DNA of 64,000 nt, from contig NC_058042.1 of assembly GCF_020085105.1 (NCBI RefSeq), forward strand, positions 9,747,501 to 9,811,500. Direction: 5' to 3'. Below are positions 1-30,100 of this stretch, piece after piece. How positions within the stretch are numbered: the stretch's first letter is position 1; every line of letters starts with the position of its first letter. Under the pieces are notes generated by a model. It saw nothing but the letters and a program-made list of their open reading frames with translations. It made no database searches and was not told the origin of the DNA. The position numbers and the translations under genes are program-made. The stretch comes from Siniperca chuatsi (taxonomy: Eukaryota > Chordata > Actinopteri > Centrarchiformes > Sinipercidae).

Positions 1-43
1 CGAGGTACATTAGAGAAGGCTGCCTAGGGGAACCAACACCTAC

Positions 44-10169
<10,126 letters not shown>

Positions 10170-12233
10170 CAGGAATGCTGAAGGAGATTCTCAGATTTAA
10201 ACAGTCAAGGATAAAACAGCAGTTGTCTTGAGTCTTCAGTCATCCAACAGTGTTTAAAAGAGCAGAGCACTGCATCAACTGGTGTGGTTATCCTTGTTTA
10301 TTGATTTATAGACTAGGCTAGGATTAGATTTATAGAGATCTCTTCTCTGAGCTTGTTGTACCTAAGTTTGGTTTGTCTCAGATGACCTACCTTTATACAC
10401 TGCATCCCAGGGTCATATACTGGCTGCCATCTATTGGCTGAGTCTTTGGATCAACCCTCACAAAACTGAACAAGGGGTGTCAGATATGTCCTTGCTCCAT
10501 CCTAGGGGACACAAAGGCATTGCTTAACGATTAACCAAGTCATAAACGCCAAACAAGAGATAATGGCGCTCATTGCCTGAGTTCTGGAGAATTGATTACT
10601 AATATTATTGTCTAAAGTGCAGGGCAACAGCACATGTTGTTCTGTGGTTCAAGTTTATGGGGCTATGGATAGTGTTGCCTCAGATCTGTGGGCCCTTTGG
10701 ATGGATCATCAGGAAACATCCACATGGAAATTCCCACTACAAGAAAGCTCATTTAACTAAGCAGGAAAAGTTTCAAGGTTACAGACCATTTAGGATTTGT
10801 ATGACTGGGGCAGAAAAAGATAAAGCTAATATGGGATTACAGAAAAAAATATTTCATTACAGATATATAAGCAAAAGGATATAATCAATAGAACTAGTGT
10901 GATAACAAGAGGGAAATCAATCTTATAGTGACTAACATACTGGGCCCATAAGAGTTATATAACTGATTAATAAATGTTATCTCTAACGATTGTCACACAA
11001 AGCGTTAAGAGGCAAAGTTGGTGGGTTGGATAGCTCAGAAGAAATGTCCCTATTCATGAGGAAAATTAGAGTTAATATGAGACCATGAATTACAGGAACA
11101 TGCCGGAGGCACTTCTCTATAGCCACATGACTTCTAAAGTGCCTTTAAAAGGCCTCTTAACAGGTAAACTTCCTTATTACTGATACACCACAGTGATTTA
11201 TGCACACAGGGAAAGGCAGGCTAATGACTCGAAATCTGACCTTGGCTGTATTGCAGGCTGAGAAAAATACTCCACCACATGTTTTTTTTTTCTGCAGTAC
11301 AACTCTCCTCTTCCCTTCTGCCTCTGTCTCACTTCTCTGTCTTAAGCAGATTGCAACAGGTAATTTTAACTGGTAATGGTGATATTAATCCTCAGCTTTG
11401 TGTCACATGTTCGTTGTCAGATTTACAGTTTATTTTGAGTTTAAAATAGAGCAAGGTCTTGTCTCATGCTACACTGCAGTTGTCTTAGTGCAGTCAGAAA
11501 TCCTCAGGTCCTGCTGACTCTCCCACAGGACTTGAAATTAAGGTGATTCCTTTTTTATTGGCAGGGCTGCTAGACTTTTGTCTGGTCTGCTTGAGTAAAT
11601 TCAGAGTATACAGTGCTCCTCAGAGAACTGTTGAACCTATATGGTGTGTCCGTGGCAGCAGGTGCACATGCACCAGTTTGTACAGAACAACTTAATGTCC
11701 AAATGGCTCAAAAGAGGCAGAAAAAAATACCTCTGCAGGATTTATCAAACCTTGATCTGCTCACGGCAATGTGAAATAAAGTGTTTAAGTGCAAAAGTGC
11801 AGATACCAGCAGACAGGATTCCTGATGCTACATGGCTGTAATAAATAAAAGCATGGGTAAACCCCATAGCTCATCTTAGCTATATATACCCCAGTCAGCA
11901 TAGGCCTGTTAATGATATCTGTCATTCAGAATCAAAAAGACATATCTTCAATCAAACATGACCTATTATGTATGCTTTGTGATAGAGAAATGTCTTGAAT
12001 ATATCAGATATGGATGTTAAACTGAAATCTTCATGGAATTAATTCTATCAAGTGATCTCATTAGGTTTCAAATGACAGAGGTTAAGGTTAAAAAACAGAG
12101 ATCTAACAAGAAGCATCTCCGGGTGGTGGGTTAATGGCTGCTCTGTCTGTAATCCTGCAGAGTCCAAATCAAGTGATCCCAAAATAAAAAGAGAAGAAAT
12201 GTGAGACTAATTAACTAACCCATACAGTAAAAC

Positions 12234-12236
<3 letters not shown>

Positions 12237-12274
<38 letters not shown>
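12237..12274. repeat. (CA)n microsatellite
   Basis: An uninterrupted dinucleotide CA run of about 38 nt, then an AT-rich segment with TATATACATATATAT. It lies between slc12a1 and ctxn2, about 2 kb upstream of the slc12a1 start codon. Likely length-polymorphic; no function visible. Confidence 0.9.
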
Positions 12275-12278
<4 letters not shown>

Positions 12279-14237
12279 AATATATACATATATATTATAC
12301 CACAGACTGGACTAAAGACTAAAATTATACTTCTTGACTGTCAGAGTTGCAACTTTTCAAATCCAGTATTTAAAACAGCTCTTATAATACATGTGTATAA
12401 ATTTGTTTTCCTATAAGGCTTAACTGAGGTAAATTTTATTGAATTCTTTCAATAATCATGAATATTAAAATTCAAAACATTTTAAGACTCTCCTGTATGT
12501 AAGATAGATCCCACTTGGTTTATAATTGTTCATTTTGAATGTAGAATAATATGTAGATAAATGTTTCTATCGAAAAATGTTATATTTCTAATTTTATTTT
12601 AATTTTGAAGAAACATTAACCTGCAACAACCAACAACAGAATATCCAAGAACTGAGCATATTAGTTCATAGTAAAGTGCAGTTTTGAATCAATTAAAAGT
12701 AGATTATTAAACATAATAGCTTTATAATCATTACTGTTATAAAACATTAATATATGTCATGGTAGGTAATCATTGACCTATTCATCCACACAGGCTTCCA
12801 GAGCTGTTCAATGCGGTTAAGTGTAAAATCAACACAGCCTTAGCTCAGCCTTCATTTGACATGAGGGCTCTTTAAAGTTGGCTCCAGCTCATTTCAGAAC
12901 ACCAGGCAACCAGCGCAGGCATTTGCAGGCATTTGAGGACGGGTAGTACATTCCTGTCACCTTGGTCAATATCTGCAGCAGCAGCTGTATCCAGTAATAA
13001 ACTACATTTGTGTAGTGTGAATCAAAAAAGAAGTTACATGAAGGCTAAGGCATGAAGCTGTGCCTTTTTAATAAAATAAAATAAAACATATTGGGAACGC
13101 TATTCACCACCTCACTGACCTGATTGCCTAAAGTTATTTATAGGACTATAGCTATAGGACGATTTGTCCTATTTTCTGTAAATCCGGTAGCCAAAGTGTA
13201 ATTACATTAGTGTCCTAATTACTTCTGTGTCCCTAAAGGAAGGAAATCAACAAAAGAGGAATATTTCAAATAATTTTGATTATTCCTGACATCTATTTGC
13301 TGTTGCATGCAGAATAATGTAAGGAAATAACTTGAAATATGCACAGTTTAACAGTAACTGTAGGCCCTGTTTGAAAATTTTCCTCATAACTCTTCCCCTT
13401 CTATGCAAAGATGAGGTTAGTTGTCTCTACCTTTTTCCAATCAAAGACGAGAAAGTGATTTATATTACTTAAAATACACTTCAGACAACATACGACCTGA
13501 CTACACACTGAGATATGAAAATACAATGCAAAGCAGACACATTTGTTAAAATTTGATAGACTTATAATCCTTGTTGCTAGTTGGGTTAGTTTTTCTTCTA
13601 AGGTTAGTAGGCTTATAGGCTGAAGAAGAAAAGAGCAGTGTTTTTTTCCACTAAAAATAGATTTCTGATAAAGAGGCCACATAGGTGACAGAGATAATGG
13701 TACAATAATGAATGCATTCCTGACAAATTATGTGTGTTGAGGGAGGTGTGCATGGTGAACTGGCCACAGAAGGAAAGGCTGGTAGGCTCTGCAGATCAAG
13801 ACCTGCCTTATCACCACAAGACTGTCAATGGATGCTTGTGTGTATCGCTTTCTGCTGCTGCATTAGCCCCTTTCTCTCTCTAAGCCATGCACATACATAC
13901 ACACACATCATAAGAATGAGAATCTACTCCTACCAATTGCTATTGTTAAAATTTTTGGTCGCCTCTTTTTCTTTCAGTATTGCTCTAATGCACCTTGTCG
14001 CTCCCTCTCTGTCTATTGCCGCAGCGATGTTGGACAACTACTGCCAGAGTTTAGAAGCAGAGAAGACAAAAAGGCTTGACATTTTCATCAAAAGGAATTT
14101 TGAGCTTCTGCTATGTGCCAATTTGTAAAAGTGATCTCACAAACATTAATTTTTTATTCTACATGCTCCACAGTTTGCAATAGGAGACCCAAAAAGCAAA
14201 GATTTGACCAACAACATTTTAAAGTGAAGAAATTCTA

Positions 14238-14243
14238 TTTATT
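14238..14243 (-). terminator. Candidate poly(A) signal for ctxn2
   Basis: TTTATT on the plus strand is AATAAA in the ctxn2 direction, about 1.5 kb after the ctxn2 stop codon. It is one of several possible hexamers in AT-rich DNA, so the assignment is tentative. Confidence 0.3.
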
Positions 14244-15752
14244 CCACATCATTGAATCAAATCTATGTCAATGAGAAATCTCTACCACCAGCTGAGCAAG
14301 CAACAGGTCAGGAAATGCACTATCTGTCATCATGATATGCCACACACGCACTCATGCACACACACATGCACACAAACAGGTACTCTAATGTTTCTAGATG
14401 AAGGCACATAAACCCATTGAAGGTCACAGTAAGGCAGATTCACAGCACTAAGGAGAAACCGTAGACCGTAAAAATTAGCAAAGGAACACTCAAGACTTTG
14501 ACCAGTCTGCCGTATTACAGAATCTCTGTTTAGGACTGTCCTGTCCTCCTCTGCCTGGAAGGAAGAGAGCAGGTGAGAAAGAGTGAGGATGGCTGAGGAT
14601 AGGAGGAAAAAGATGTTCACGTGCAGTGCTGACAGACATCCCACCCCTGTTTTCCATGTGACCTTTTCTGCAGACAGGTAGTGAGAGTTTATCCTTGTCA
14701 TTAGAAAACTAGCAGTGCTGGGAGAGGGAGAGCGCTGAATCCTCATTTCCCTTTAAAGTTCTTTGGCTTGATCGCATCAGCCAACCTTTAGACAGAGCAC
14801 TTGACAGACGGAACAATTGACAGCCCATGAATCAACATTATCATATGTCTTTGCAGACATACTGTCAAAAGTAAACAGCTGTGTTTTTCCTTTCACTCAG
14901 ACATGTGATTGTAGCAACATACAGTGTACCATCACTCAAAGACAGTAGCAGTACAAACTCTGAGAGTTGTTTTTGCATCATTTAGAAACAGTAACACCAT
15001 AATGTAAATCACAGTTTGTTCAGTTGCCTTTCATTGCATGATTTCAAAAAACAAGACACCACAGAAAGGACCAATTTGCACACACAGCAGCAACAGCATT
15101 CCTTTGGATCACCAACAGACTGGATTTGATTAGTCCACAAAGCACTAGTTTGACATAATACCCTGTATCAAACCATACGCATTCTTGTGCAGAACAGCTC
15201 TGCTGTGCAGAGGTGCAACCACTCTGTTTCCCATTCTGAGTTCACATAAGGATTCTTATCCCTGAGTCTTCAAACTACATCTGAATAATCCCACTGCATC
15301 CTAATTCCCCACCCTGTCCCACAAGCATCCACCACTTACCACCTCTTATCATCTCCTACATTCAACTTGTAGGTATGGGTTAAAGGGAGCTTCAGCCATT
15401 TCCGTGTAAATTGATGAGCTGAAAAGTACACCCCCTGGCAGAAGGGCAAAGAATATGACACAGCAGCTTCAGACTCGCTCAGACACACAACAGACATGTA
15501 GTCACATACAGTAGAGAGACTCTACACTGGCTCTGAACTAACAGCGCACACACACTTTGAACAACATACACAGCTTCAGTCCCTTAGTTCGGTCCATCAC
15601 AGAGAGCTGTCTTAATGGTGCAATGGTTGTGCAGAGCTGTGGCTTGTGTCTGTTTGCATGTGTGCAAGTGTATTCGTGTCTGTGTGTATGCATATGTGTG
15701 TCTATAGGCTTTTCTGTTTGTGAGGACATCTATGGATATATGTGTCCCTGTG

Positions 15753-21112
<5,360 letters not shown>

Positions 21113-24100
21113 ATGGCAGATGTTGCAACTCTTGATGAGGAGCCAAAGCAAGAGGAATCTAATGCATCCGTCAAGTCCGACACCGAGGATGTATCTGAAG
21201 AAACACCAAATGGCGTGAAAACGTGAGTAAAAATGATGTATTGTTCTGTCCGTCCCGTCTGTGCAGCCGTTAGCTAGCTTAGCTAAAATGGAGTCCTGTG
21301 ATGCTAGCTATTGTTAGCCAAGTAGCCTCTAACCTATGTTGTCAAACATTGTGACCGTTAATTAAGTACCTGTGTGACAGATGTTAGGTTTTTAGCTAAC
21401 ATGACGCTAAAAGTACGCTATGTGATTTCTAACTGGAGTCTCAAAATTGTGCGCTGTTGTCATAACGTTATCATTGTGTGAAGGGTCGACCTTTCCTGGG
21501 TGCTAATCTCGATTGTGTTTGTGTGTTCTGAATTCTGAAACTCAACTCTCGTTAAATCAACAAGGTAAACCTATTTTAATCCTTTAACTAGTTGGTAATT
21601 TCATATGACATTACCAGCTAGCATCCCTGTTAGCTCATCTTAACTCAGTTGAACATGTTTCACTGTGCCAAGCTAACAATAACGTGAACTTAGCAGCAAA
21701 TGGCTCCGCGATGCTGCATTGTAAACAATTAACTAGCTACGCTAGCTAACGTAGTGTTTTCTTTGCCCCTCAACAGATGGCTATTTTTACAGCATTAAAA
21801 TTATAACCTTTAAAAATACTAAGCCATGTAAAACAGTAGCATAGATGACCCAAATGTGTCCTAGCACTTAACCATATAAAGTTCTGTAACGTTATAGACA
21901 TATAGCAGTGTTTTTAGATTTTTTTGAATGCTACCTAATAACCTTTTTTACTATTTTTCCTCAAGGTACGTATTGTAATGTAAAATTTACAGATCTGTAC
22001 CATTCATTCTGTATGGAAGAAAGTGTTATTTGAATGTAAAGAAAAGCAAATTACCACTGCAATGCAAAACACATGGCAGGAACCTGCTATTATTCACAAA
22101 TGTATTGACAGGTCTTTTAATATACAGACTACACTGTGTGATCTCATAATGTGGTTTGGAGACAGGCTGTTCTCTGACTTGTAGCTTTGTGCATTTTGTA
22201 GGGATGCTGAAGAAAATAAGCCCCCCAAAGAAAAGCATGATGCTAAAGAGAAATCCTCCGGGAGCAGAAGAGGAAACCGTTACCATCCCTACAAAGACAA
22301 ACATGGTGGAGAAAAGAAGGGTGCTCATAGGAACCGGGTGTTCATCAGCAATATCCCTTATGATATGAAGTGGCAGGCAATTAAAGATCTAATGCGTGAG
22401 AAAGGTAATGTCCCCAGTGATGGGGATGGTGTCTCCCCTTCTCTCTTATCTCTTCAGCTGATTAGAAGTTCTTGACCCTTTTTCCTTTGTTACCAGATGG
22501 AACATCCTGCTTCTAGCAGTAGTCAGTTAGGTTGTAGCTTTTTCTGGATGATAGTAGGCAACCAACATAGTGTGATATTAGGTTATTGGAGTTTTAATAA
22601 ATTTTTTTGGATGGACACCAATTTAGTTTGGGCTGATATGTCTGTGAGAAAAGGAAGATGAACTTAGTTACATTGTCACTTGTTTTATGGCATTGTCAGC
22701 TCCAAAATGTAACCTCACACAAGTAGTAGAATTGATTGTTGAATGATTTTGTTGCATCTGTTGCAAGTTGAATCTTGATCATATGAATGAAAATATTTGA
22801 ATGTTTTACTTTCTGAATTATGGGTGTCTCAAGAAGCCTTTTGAAAGGTCGAAGGACAGCTTTAAACTTTCAATTGCCATGAATGGAATCTGTTGACAAA
22901 CTGATCATGCTGAAGTCTTTTGAATTTCCCAGGTTTTAATGTAGCTGTGTTTCTCTCTGGCCTTGGCCTTTGGGTGTCTCAGTCACTGCCCAGAAAGGCA
23001 TGGTGTTGTCTGGTGGGATGTTGGTCTGGGCTGACTGTTGATCATTAATGGGACATTTCCATCTGTAGCGGCATTGCCAAGGCCAACGGCGACTTGAAGA
23101 CTTGGTGACTTAAATTCCTTTGTTCTTTTGGTATTTTTCCTTTGTATGTCTCATGTAGTTGGTGAGGTTACATACGTGGAGCTCTTTAAGGATGCAGAAG
23201 GAAAGTCAAGGGTAAGTGATGTGGCCAATTTGCTGCACGAGGTTTTAAATGCCCTCAGCAGGCTCTCATTAACCAAGTGCTCTTTAAGGTTCTGATCCTT
23301 TGGGTCTTATTAAGTTACTGAACTGGAGATACTGTAGGTTGTGTTTAGAGCCTGATAGATGGCTAATGATTGATATTCATTTGAAAGGGAGATGTTCTGT
23401 TGATTTTGGAAAAGTAGCCTAATGAACTCATCTAAGAGTACACTTTTGCTTTTGTTGTTGTCATTTCAATTGGTGTAAAAGTTTGTTTGTTTGGCCATTT
23501 TCCAAAGGGAAATGTAGGTTGTGTGATTTGTCTTATTGATTGACCCTCATGTCTCAAAATCTTATTTTACAATTCTGGTATATGGCACAGCTCTCTCTTC
23601 AACGGAACAAACCAGTCTTCAAAGATCCTGTAGTGTTTTTTATTATGTTTTTATATTAAATGGCAAAAATGCATACTATAGATGTAAATGTGGACCACAC
23701 AAATCTTCTTTATTGCAGTGGTAAAACTGGTTAATCCTAAAGAATGTACTATTTAAATTTGTTAATGCATTTTCTACCTTGGTGTTTGTGTCCAGTTCAA
23801 AACATTGAAATGTTTCAGGTAAATTACAACGCAAAGGTATCCGTTAATACTAAATGTTTTTACCAAAACTTTTAAAAAATATAAATCGTTATTGTTAATT
23901 TATTATTTAAAAAGTATTCATCATTGCTTCAGATAATGATAAAGAATATGCTCTTATTAGCCCTTTAAGCTTGTTTGCAATAGACTTAAACACAACCAAA
24001 AACCTGCTGGCTCAAGCCAGTGGGCAAAATATGGCCAACATGCACTATAGAAAATACTACAAGCATGTTGATACATTAGATTTATAATGTTCCAGTTCTT

Positions 24101-27100
24101 TTTCTTGATTTTAACTGTATTTTGTTCACTCCCTCGACCTTGGATATGTGTGCTACCTGGACTCCTATGTTGCCCCCTGGTTAGGGTTGTGGGTAAGAAA
24201 CTACCTTACTTTCTTAAACAGAACTTTTTTTAATCTCATGCTTGCATGGACTCATCTGATGCCTCCTTTTCCCTGATTCAACAGTGTGGTGGAGTTCAAA
24301 GATGAGGAGTTTGTGAAGAAGGCGATAGAAACTATGAATAAGCATGACCTGAGTGGAAGGCCACTCAACATCAAGGAGGTGAGAACAAATGATGGTTAAA
24401 TGATTAGAAGAGTAACAGCAGATCTAAAGTGTTGTTTCAGTGTTACTGTCTTACTCTCATTGTGGTCCAGGTTTCAAAATGAAAATAATCCTAATGCAAA
24501 CATTTGTCATCATGTTACTGTAAACTGAAATACTTCCCAGTGACAGAGGATTGTATATTCAGGTCTTCTCTTTACCATTGAGCTGATGCATTTTGCATTT
24601 TTGTGACATTGCTCGTGAATTAAATTGTATCCATACAAGATTTGAAATATTTGTAAGTTGTCACAAATAATTGCAGCATTTATTACACCAGAGTAAATCT
24701 TTTAGTGGAACTGAAAATATAATGGACACTGAAATACCACCAGATAACATAACCATGTGTGGAATTGCATTGTACAACAGTTGTACAACCCTTACCTGAC
24801 TCTATTTTAAAGTAAATTGTAATGTATTTCTTCTTTAAGGACCCTGATGGGGAACATGCTCGGCGTGTGCTCCAGCGCATAGGAGGAGGACAACAGGGAG
24901 GTCGTGGGCAGGACATGGGGCCGGGTGGGATGAACATCCCACCTTCCATTGCCAACAACCCCAACATCCCACCGGATGTCATCCATGCACTGCAGGCTGG
25001 ACGACTGGGCAATACAGTGTTTGTAGCCAATGTAAGGATGACATTAATATATTATTAAACAATTTCCAAATCTAGGTAGTGATGATTATTCATGTTGATT
25101 AAAAATAGTGGCGTATTTTCTGTTGTTTTACAGCTGGATTTTAAGGTGGGCTGGAAGAAGTTAAAGGAGGTGTTTGGCATGGCAGGTGTGGTGAAACGAG
25201 CAGATGTAAAGGAGGATAAAGATGGCAAGAGTCGCGGGATGGGAACAGTGACTTTTGAGCAGTCACTGGAGGCTGTGCAGGCCATCTGTATCCTTCAGAA
25301 ACACTAAAATACAAAAAAATTGAAAAAGCACACAAAGCAATGCTTTACAATTTATCCATGACCTTCTCCTTGACTTTGGACTCAGCCATGTTCAACGGAC
25401 AGATGCTTTTTGACAGACAAATGCACGTTAAAATGGTATGTTATTTTTAGTTATTATATAATTTAGTACAGAGGATGTTAAAATAAATTGCCTAAAATAA
25501 ACATTTGTTGTGTGTTTTTATAGGATGAGAAATCTCTTCCCCCTGATGATTTCCGTCAAGTAGAAAAAACACCTCAGTTACCACGTGAGTGCACTGCTAT
25601 CCCCGTCAGTTGTTGATATCAAATTCATATCCATAGCGATAAGCTCAGTGAATTGTGTATAGCACTAACATTGTCAGTTTAAGAGGTATGATACCCTTCG
25701 GGAACAAATGACACATTAATAGAATTGCAGAAATATTTTAGGGTGACGTTAGAAAGGCCCAGATATGTTGTTGAAGCAGTATGCTAATGAAATGAAATAC
25801 TAAGTGTCGTGCAAGTATTTTCCTATCTATAGCTCTTGGCCTGTGATTTGCATGCTGCTTCACATGTAAAGGCAAGATAAGTTAACCACTACTGACGCTG
25901 CAGTTAAATATTTAAAAACTTATATGACAAGGAATTTTAAAGCATTTATTTAAAGGGCCAGGTTTTTTAAATTGTATAAAAGGTGTATTGCGCATATAGT
26001 AATTGGAACAGTTTTTATAGATGGAAAATCTGCATTTTTGTATTGTGTTTCTTTTGTTGGTCAAATTCCAAAATGTGTGCTTGTGTTTCCAGTTACAAAC
26101 ATTATTTTTGTAAAAAACAGTTTATTTTTTGACATCAGAAAACATTTATAACTTAGAAGTAGTAGCTGGTGTCTAAATCCTTTATTATTATTATTAAAAG
26201 ACCTGTCAGTTTGAGTTGTAGCATGTCATGGTGTGCTTTTTTATTAATGGAATGGACAGAGGTCTGATGTCTGCACAGAGGGTAAAGACTCACCACATTA
26301 AAATAGGATGTGGAAATATTCCACAAATTGAACAATATGGCACATGAGTGAATAAATAATATCTGCTCAACCCGACGGCAATGTCTGTACACCTTTGATG
26401 TTAAGTATCCTCTGCGCAGTACATCTTCCATTCTTGAGAGTTGGTGCATTGCAGATGCAGTAAAGGATCATGTAAAGATATATCTTGGCACATTTCCTTT
26501 TTACTAAATTACTTTGCATTAAGTGCATCACATTCTCAATGAATGTCTGTTACGATAAATGTCAGTAGCATCATTGATTATTGTTTTAGCTTTGTATAAA
26601 TTCTTATATGGTATGTTGTCAACTCTGCTATTGGTGCTAGTAAATTACATAGTTCAAACTTTCCTCTTTTTCCTCCTCACATTTTGTGTGTAGGGGGTCT
26701 AGGTGGTATTGGCATGGGCCTGGGGCCAGGAGGGCAGCCTATAAATGCCAACCGTCTGAGTGGTGGAGGAGGGATGGGCTCCATGGGGCCTGGAGGTCAG
26801 TCACATATGTACAGTACATCACATACTGTGTTGAAAATCGGTCTGTCTCTATAGGCAAATGCTTATCTGAGAGAATTAGATGCATCTCAACTAGCTGGTC
26901 AACACATTAGCACCACAATGCAGCATTAATCAACAACTTTGAACATCATTCTGTAATAATTAATATCCCAGCAAACCAACATACACACTTAATGTGTAAA
27001 TCACTCAACCATCAAGTCTTTCATGGCTCATCTTTTGACCCTTCAGCAGTCTCAGTATGGGTTGAAGAGATAAGACGAGCAGATCTCCTACAAGCTGAAA

Positions 27101-30100
27101 TACAGGACTTTTACACTACTAGGTGACTGACATTGGACATAAATGCAACATTGTACAGTGTTTGAAAATCAGTCTACACACAGTACCTTACAATGGACAT
27201 ATACCCATTGATGTAAATAGATACAGTATGCGCTTTGGCATGGCCTGACTGACATCATTTTCTGCCATAGGTATGGATGTTCCAGGTTGTGGTGGAATGA
27301 ACAGACTTGGAGGAGGTAAGGTTTTTGCTACCTATGAGTTTTCCATGTGAAAGACCATTATCAACATTTTGTGGAGGGAAGGAGAAAGCGATGTTCAAAC
27401 TTGGTGCTGCTTTTGACAGGAATGAATGGTGGCAGGGGCTTCGGGGGCATGGATAGCATGGGCAACATGGGCGGCTTTGGAGGGAGAGACATGGCACCAG
27501 TTGGCAGGATGGGAGGTACATGAGCGTATTCACTCCTACTGAGCAGAGATGAGGTTCAGTTCTAGGATGTTACACTGTAAACACTGAGATGCACCTTTTT
27601 GTTATTGGAAACTTAAGTCTTAGGTTACATTTTGTTTCCTGTGTTGAGACATGTACCGGTCAGGAATTGGTGGAATGGATCGGGACTTTGGCCACAGTGA
27701 CATGCCACTGAATCGAGGATTTGGGGATTCCTTTGGAGGAATGGGTAAGTGATGCTCTGACTTGAGACAACCCTGAATTCTGTCATACTAACACCAGACA
27801 CAGAGGAGTTTATGCAAGTTCCTCTGTGTAGTTTGATTTTGAGTTATGATTGGTTTAAGGGATTGCTTTTTGTTATGTGGGCTGCTATGTTTATAGGCTG
27901 ACTCTTTTTGTGTTTGCTGTTGTGAAATTGTTGTTAATGTCTAATCTGCATCAATTTACATTATCTACTTTTAGGTGGAGGTTTTGGAGGAGGCATGGGC
28001 AGTGGTGGCATGGGGCACATGGGCACTGGATTAGGTACTTGAGATATTCCATCCACAGTTTTTCTAAATCTGTTATATCAATTCTTCTCCTATAGATACA
28101 CATTAGCTTTGGAGGTACTTGTAAGCTACAGTTGGCAGAGCCACGGGCCTCTTTATTGCTGTTGACATTTGAAAGTTATTAGCCCATACCATTTTATAGT
28201 CTTTTGACAGTTTATACAGCCAATCATGTAAAAGGAGGAATGAGTATCAGTGTTCCATGATGTAGAAAGTCATTAAGTGTCATGCCTTGCTGAATAGGTG
28301 ATGGATAACAAGGAGGCCCAGTAGTTGGAAAGAATGTCCTTTCATCAGATAACCTCAGTATAATCATTGGCTCTGCTCATGTGTTGTCCTTAAACAAAAC
28401 ATGAAGTCCCCGAGTACTGGTGTGTGATGCATACTGAAGTAGTATCAATAGTGATCTACATTGACAACATTGGGACATACAGTGTGTGTTTGATGTTGGG
28501 GCCACAGTTGCAACTGAAAGACTATTTGCCCTGCAATGTTTATTATGAAAAACTATAATTAGCTGCTGTAGAACTATGCAGAATTAGCTAAATTTAATTT
28601 GGGTAAAGCAGGACTGTCGTTATCGCAACTTGCATTGATCTATAAATTAATGACTGAGTTTTGCGGTATCTGTTGTCATAGATACAGCTGCGTTATACTG
28701 TATGAAAGCCATCTGAAGGCAGCAGGACAGACGTGTTGACAAATCTGCAGCCTCTGATTTGAGAAGTGCTGCGCCAGAGCGCAGTGCCATTATGCACGAC
28801 TGTCCACTGTGTTTACCTTGATTTGAATCATGTGCAAATGACACCAGGCTGCTATAGATTAACACCATACAATTCTACACACATAATATTGGTTGGTTAG
28901 AACTTGGTACGTCAGATTACAGCATCTCATCAATCATTGCCTCTCGCGCAACTTTCTTTTTAGCAAAAGTGGCACTGTTTTGTTCTCGAAATGTGTAATG
29001 GTGCAAATGCTTTTTTGTCACATTTTTCGATATGTGACCAATTATGACGTGAGATACAGCAGAATTAAAACTGAAATTGCATTGGATCGTGCTTGCACAT
29101 GCCCACACTGTCAGTGCACTCAGGACCCACCGCTTTGCACTTGACGTTGCACTTTGCAATTGAAATAGGCTCGTGGAGTTGTACACACAATACAATATTG
29201 AGAGAGTGTTCGAAAAACGGTGTGTTTTTATATTCACAAGATAATTCACATAATTTCTATTGACTATCTTCTTTGTGGAGTTGTTTGGCGACTAAGAAAT
29301 ATGAACGGGTCCAAAGTCTGCTTTTCCTGTACAAACAATTTCATGGTGACATTTGAGACTCTGTGACAGCTAATTTTGTGATGGAATACCAATTGTTTTA
29401 CAGTGTATATACACACTTCAATGACATGTCATTGGACTAAATTAATGAAAAGCTATGTGTAAGATGGTGAAAGGTATCATTGTAATGTTTATTGTATGCA
29501 GAGGTTTTGATATGCAAATATTGTCTCATCTCATTCATATAAATCTGTGATCAGATATATACTGCCATGTTAAAATATACAGTACATTAGTTTAAGTTGC
29601 TCTCTCATTTTACGAGTGTGTGTGTGTTAATTGCAGGTGGTGGAATGGGCAATATGTCAGTGGACCGGATGGGCTCCAGTTTTGACCGTATAGGCATGTC
29701 AGGAATGGACATGAACCGTGGCTTTGGTGGCTATGGAGGTGGGGGACCGGGACACATGGGTGGAGGCATGTCTGACAGAAGCTCTGGGTCCAAAGCAGGC
29801 TGTCAGATCTTTGTGCGAAATGTAAGTGTGTATTAGATATGTGAGAACTTTGCTAGTATAGAGAATTAGATGTCTGTTAAATAAGATTGGAGTTACAGAG
29901 CCATCTCTAAGACCTTCCCAATGATTTAATGACTATTTCATTGATACATACATTTTCTCTGTGTTGATGCCCTACTATTGATTGAGGTTTTACTGGGACA
30001 CAACCCATGCTTGTTGTGCATTAATATAAATGGTAATGATGCTGTAAATGAGTAGTTCATGATTGGTTTGTTTAGATTAATTAATTGGTGCTTTTCTTCA

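Larger units (their letters stand above)
10170..15752. other. Intergenic region between slc12a1 and ctxn2
   Basis: About 5.6 kb with no supportable coding exon. The first part (10170 to roughly 10400) should hold the slc12a1 5' UTR and promoter; the ATG-proximal leader is at 10170-10200. A pure CA tract of about 38 nt lies at 12237-12274. From about 14240 to 15752 the DNA is non-repetitive and sits directly downstream of the ctxn2 stop, so part of it may be ctxn2 3' UTR. Open frames at 13730-14128 and 14330-14746 resemble no known protein and are compositionally biased; I do not call them genes. Confidence 0.6.

Noticed and set aside
13730-14128. 132-codon plus frame between slc12a1 and ctxn2
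   Set aside because: No recognisable domain, low-complexity serine/leucine stretches from CA-rich and pyrimidine-rich DNA, and no splice partners.
14330-14746. 138-codon minus frame downstream of ctxn2
   Set aside because: Its end is a VCVHVCVH repeat from a CA tract and the rest has no similarity that I recognise. More likely ctxn2 3' UTR or intergenic.
22156-22368. Plus frame overlapping myef2 exon 2
   Set aside because: It reads the exon in the wrong frame; the correct frame matches the MYEF2 N-terminal region and RRM1.
27600-27670. Alternative myef2 exon 13 acceptor at CGGTCAG (27668)
   Set aside because: It would not keep the phase and would drop the MYRSG segment that aligns with mammalian MYEF2. 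The acceptor ending TGTTGAG (27648) fits phase and alignment.
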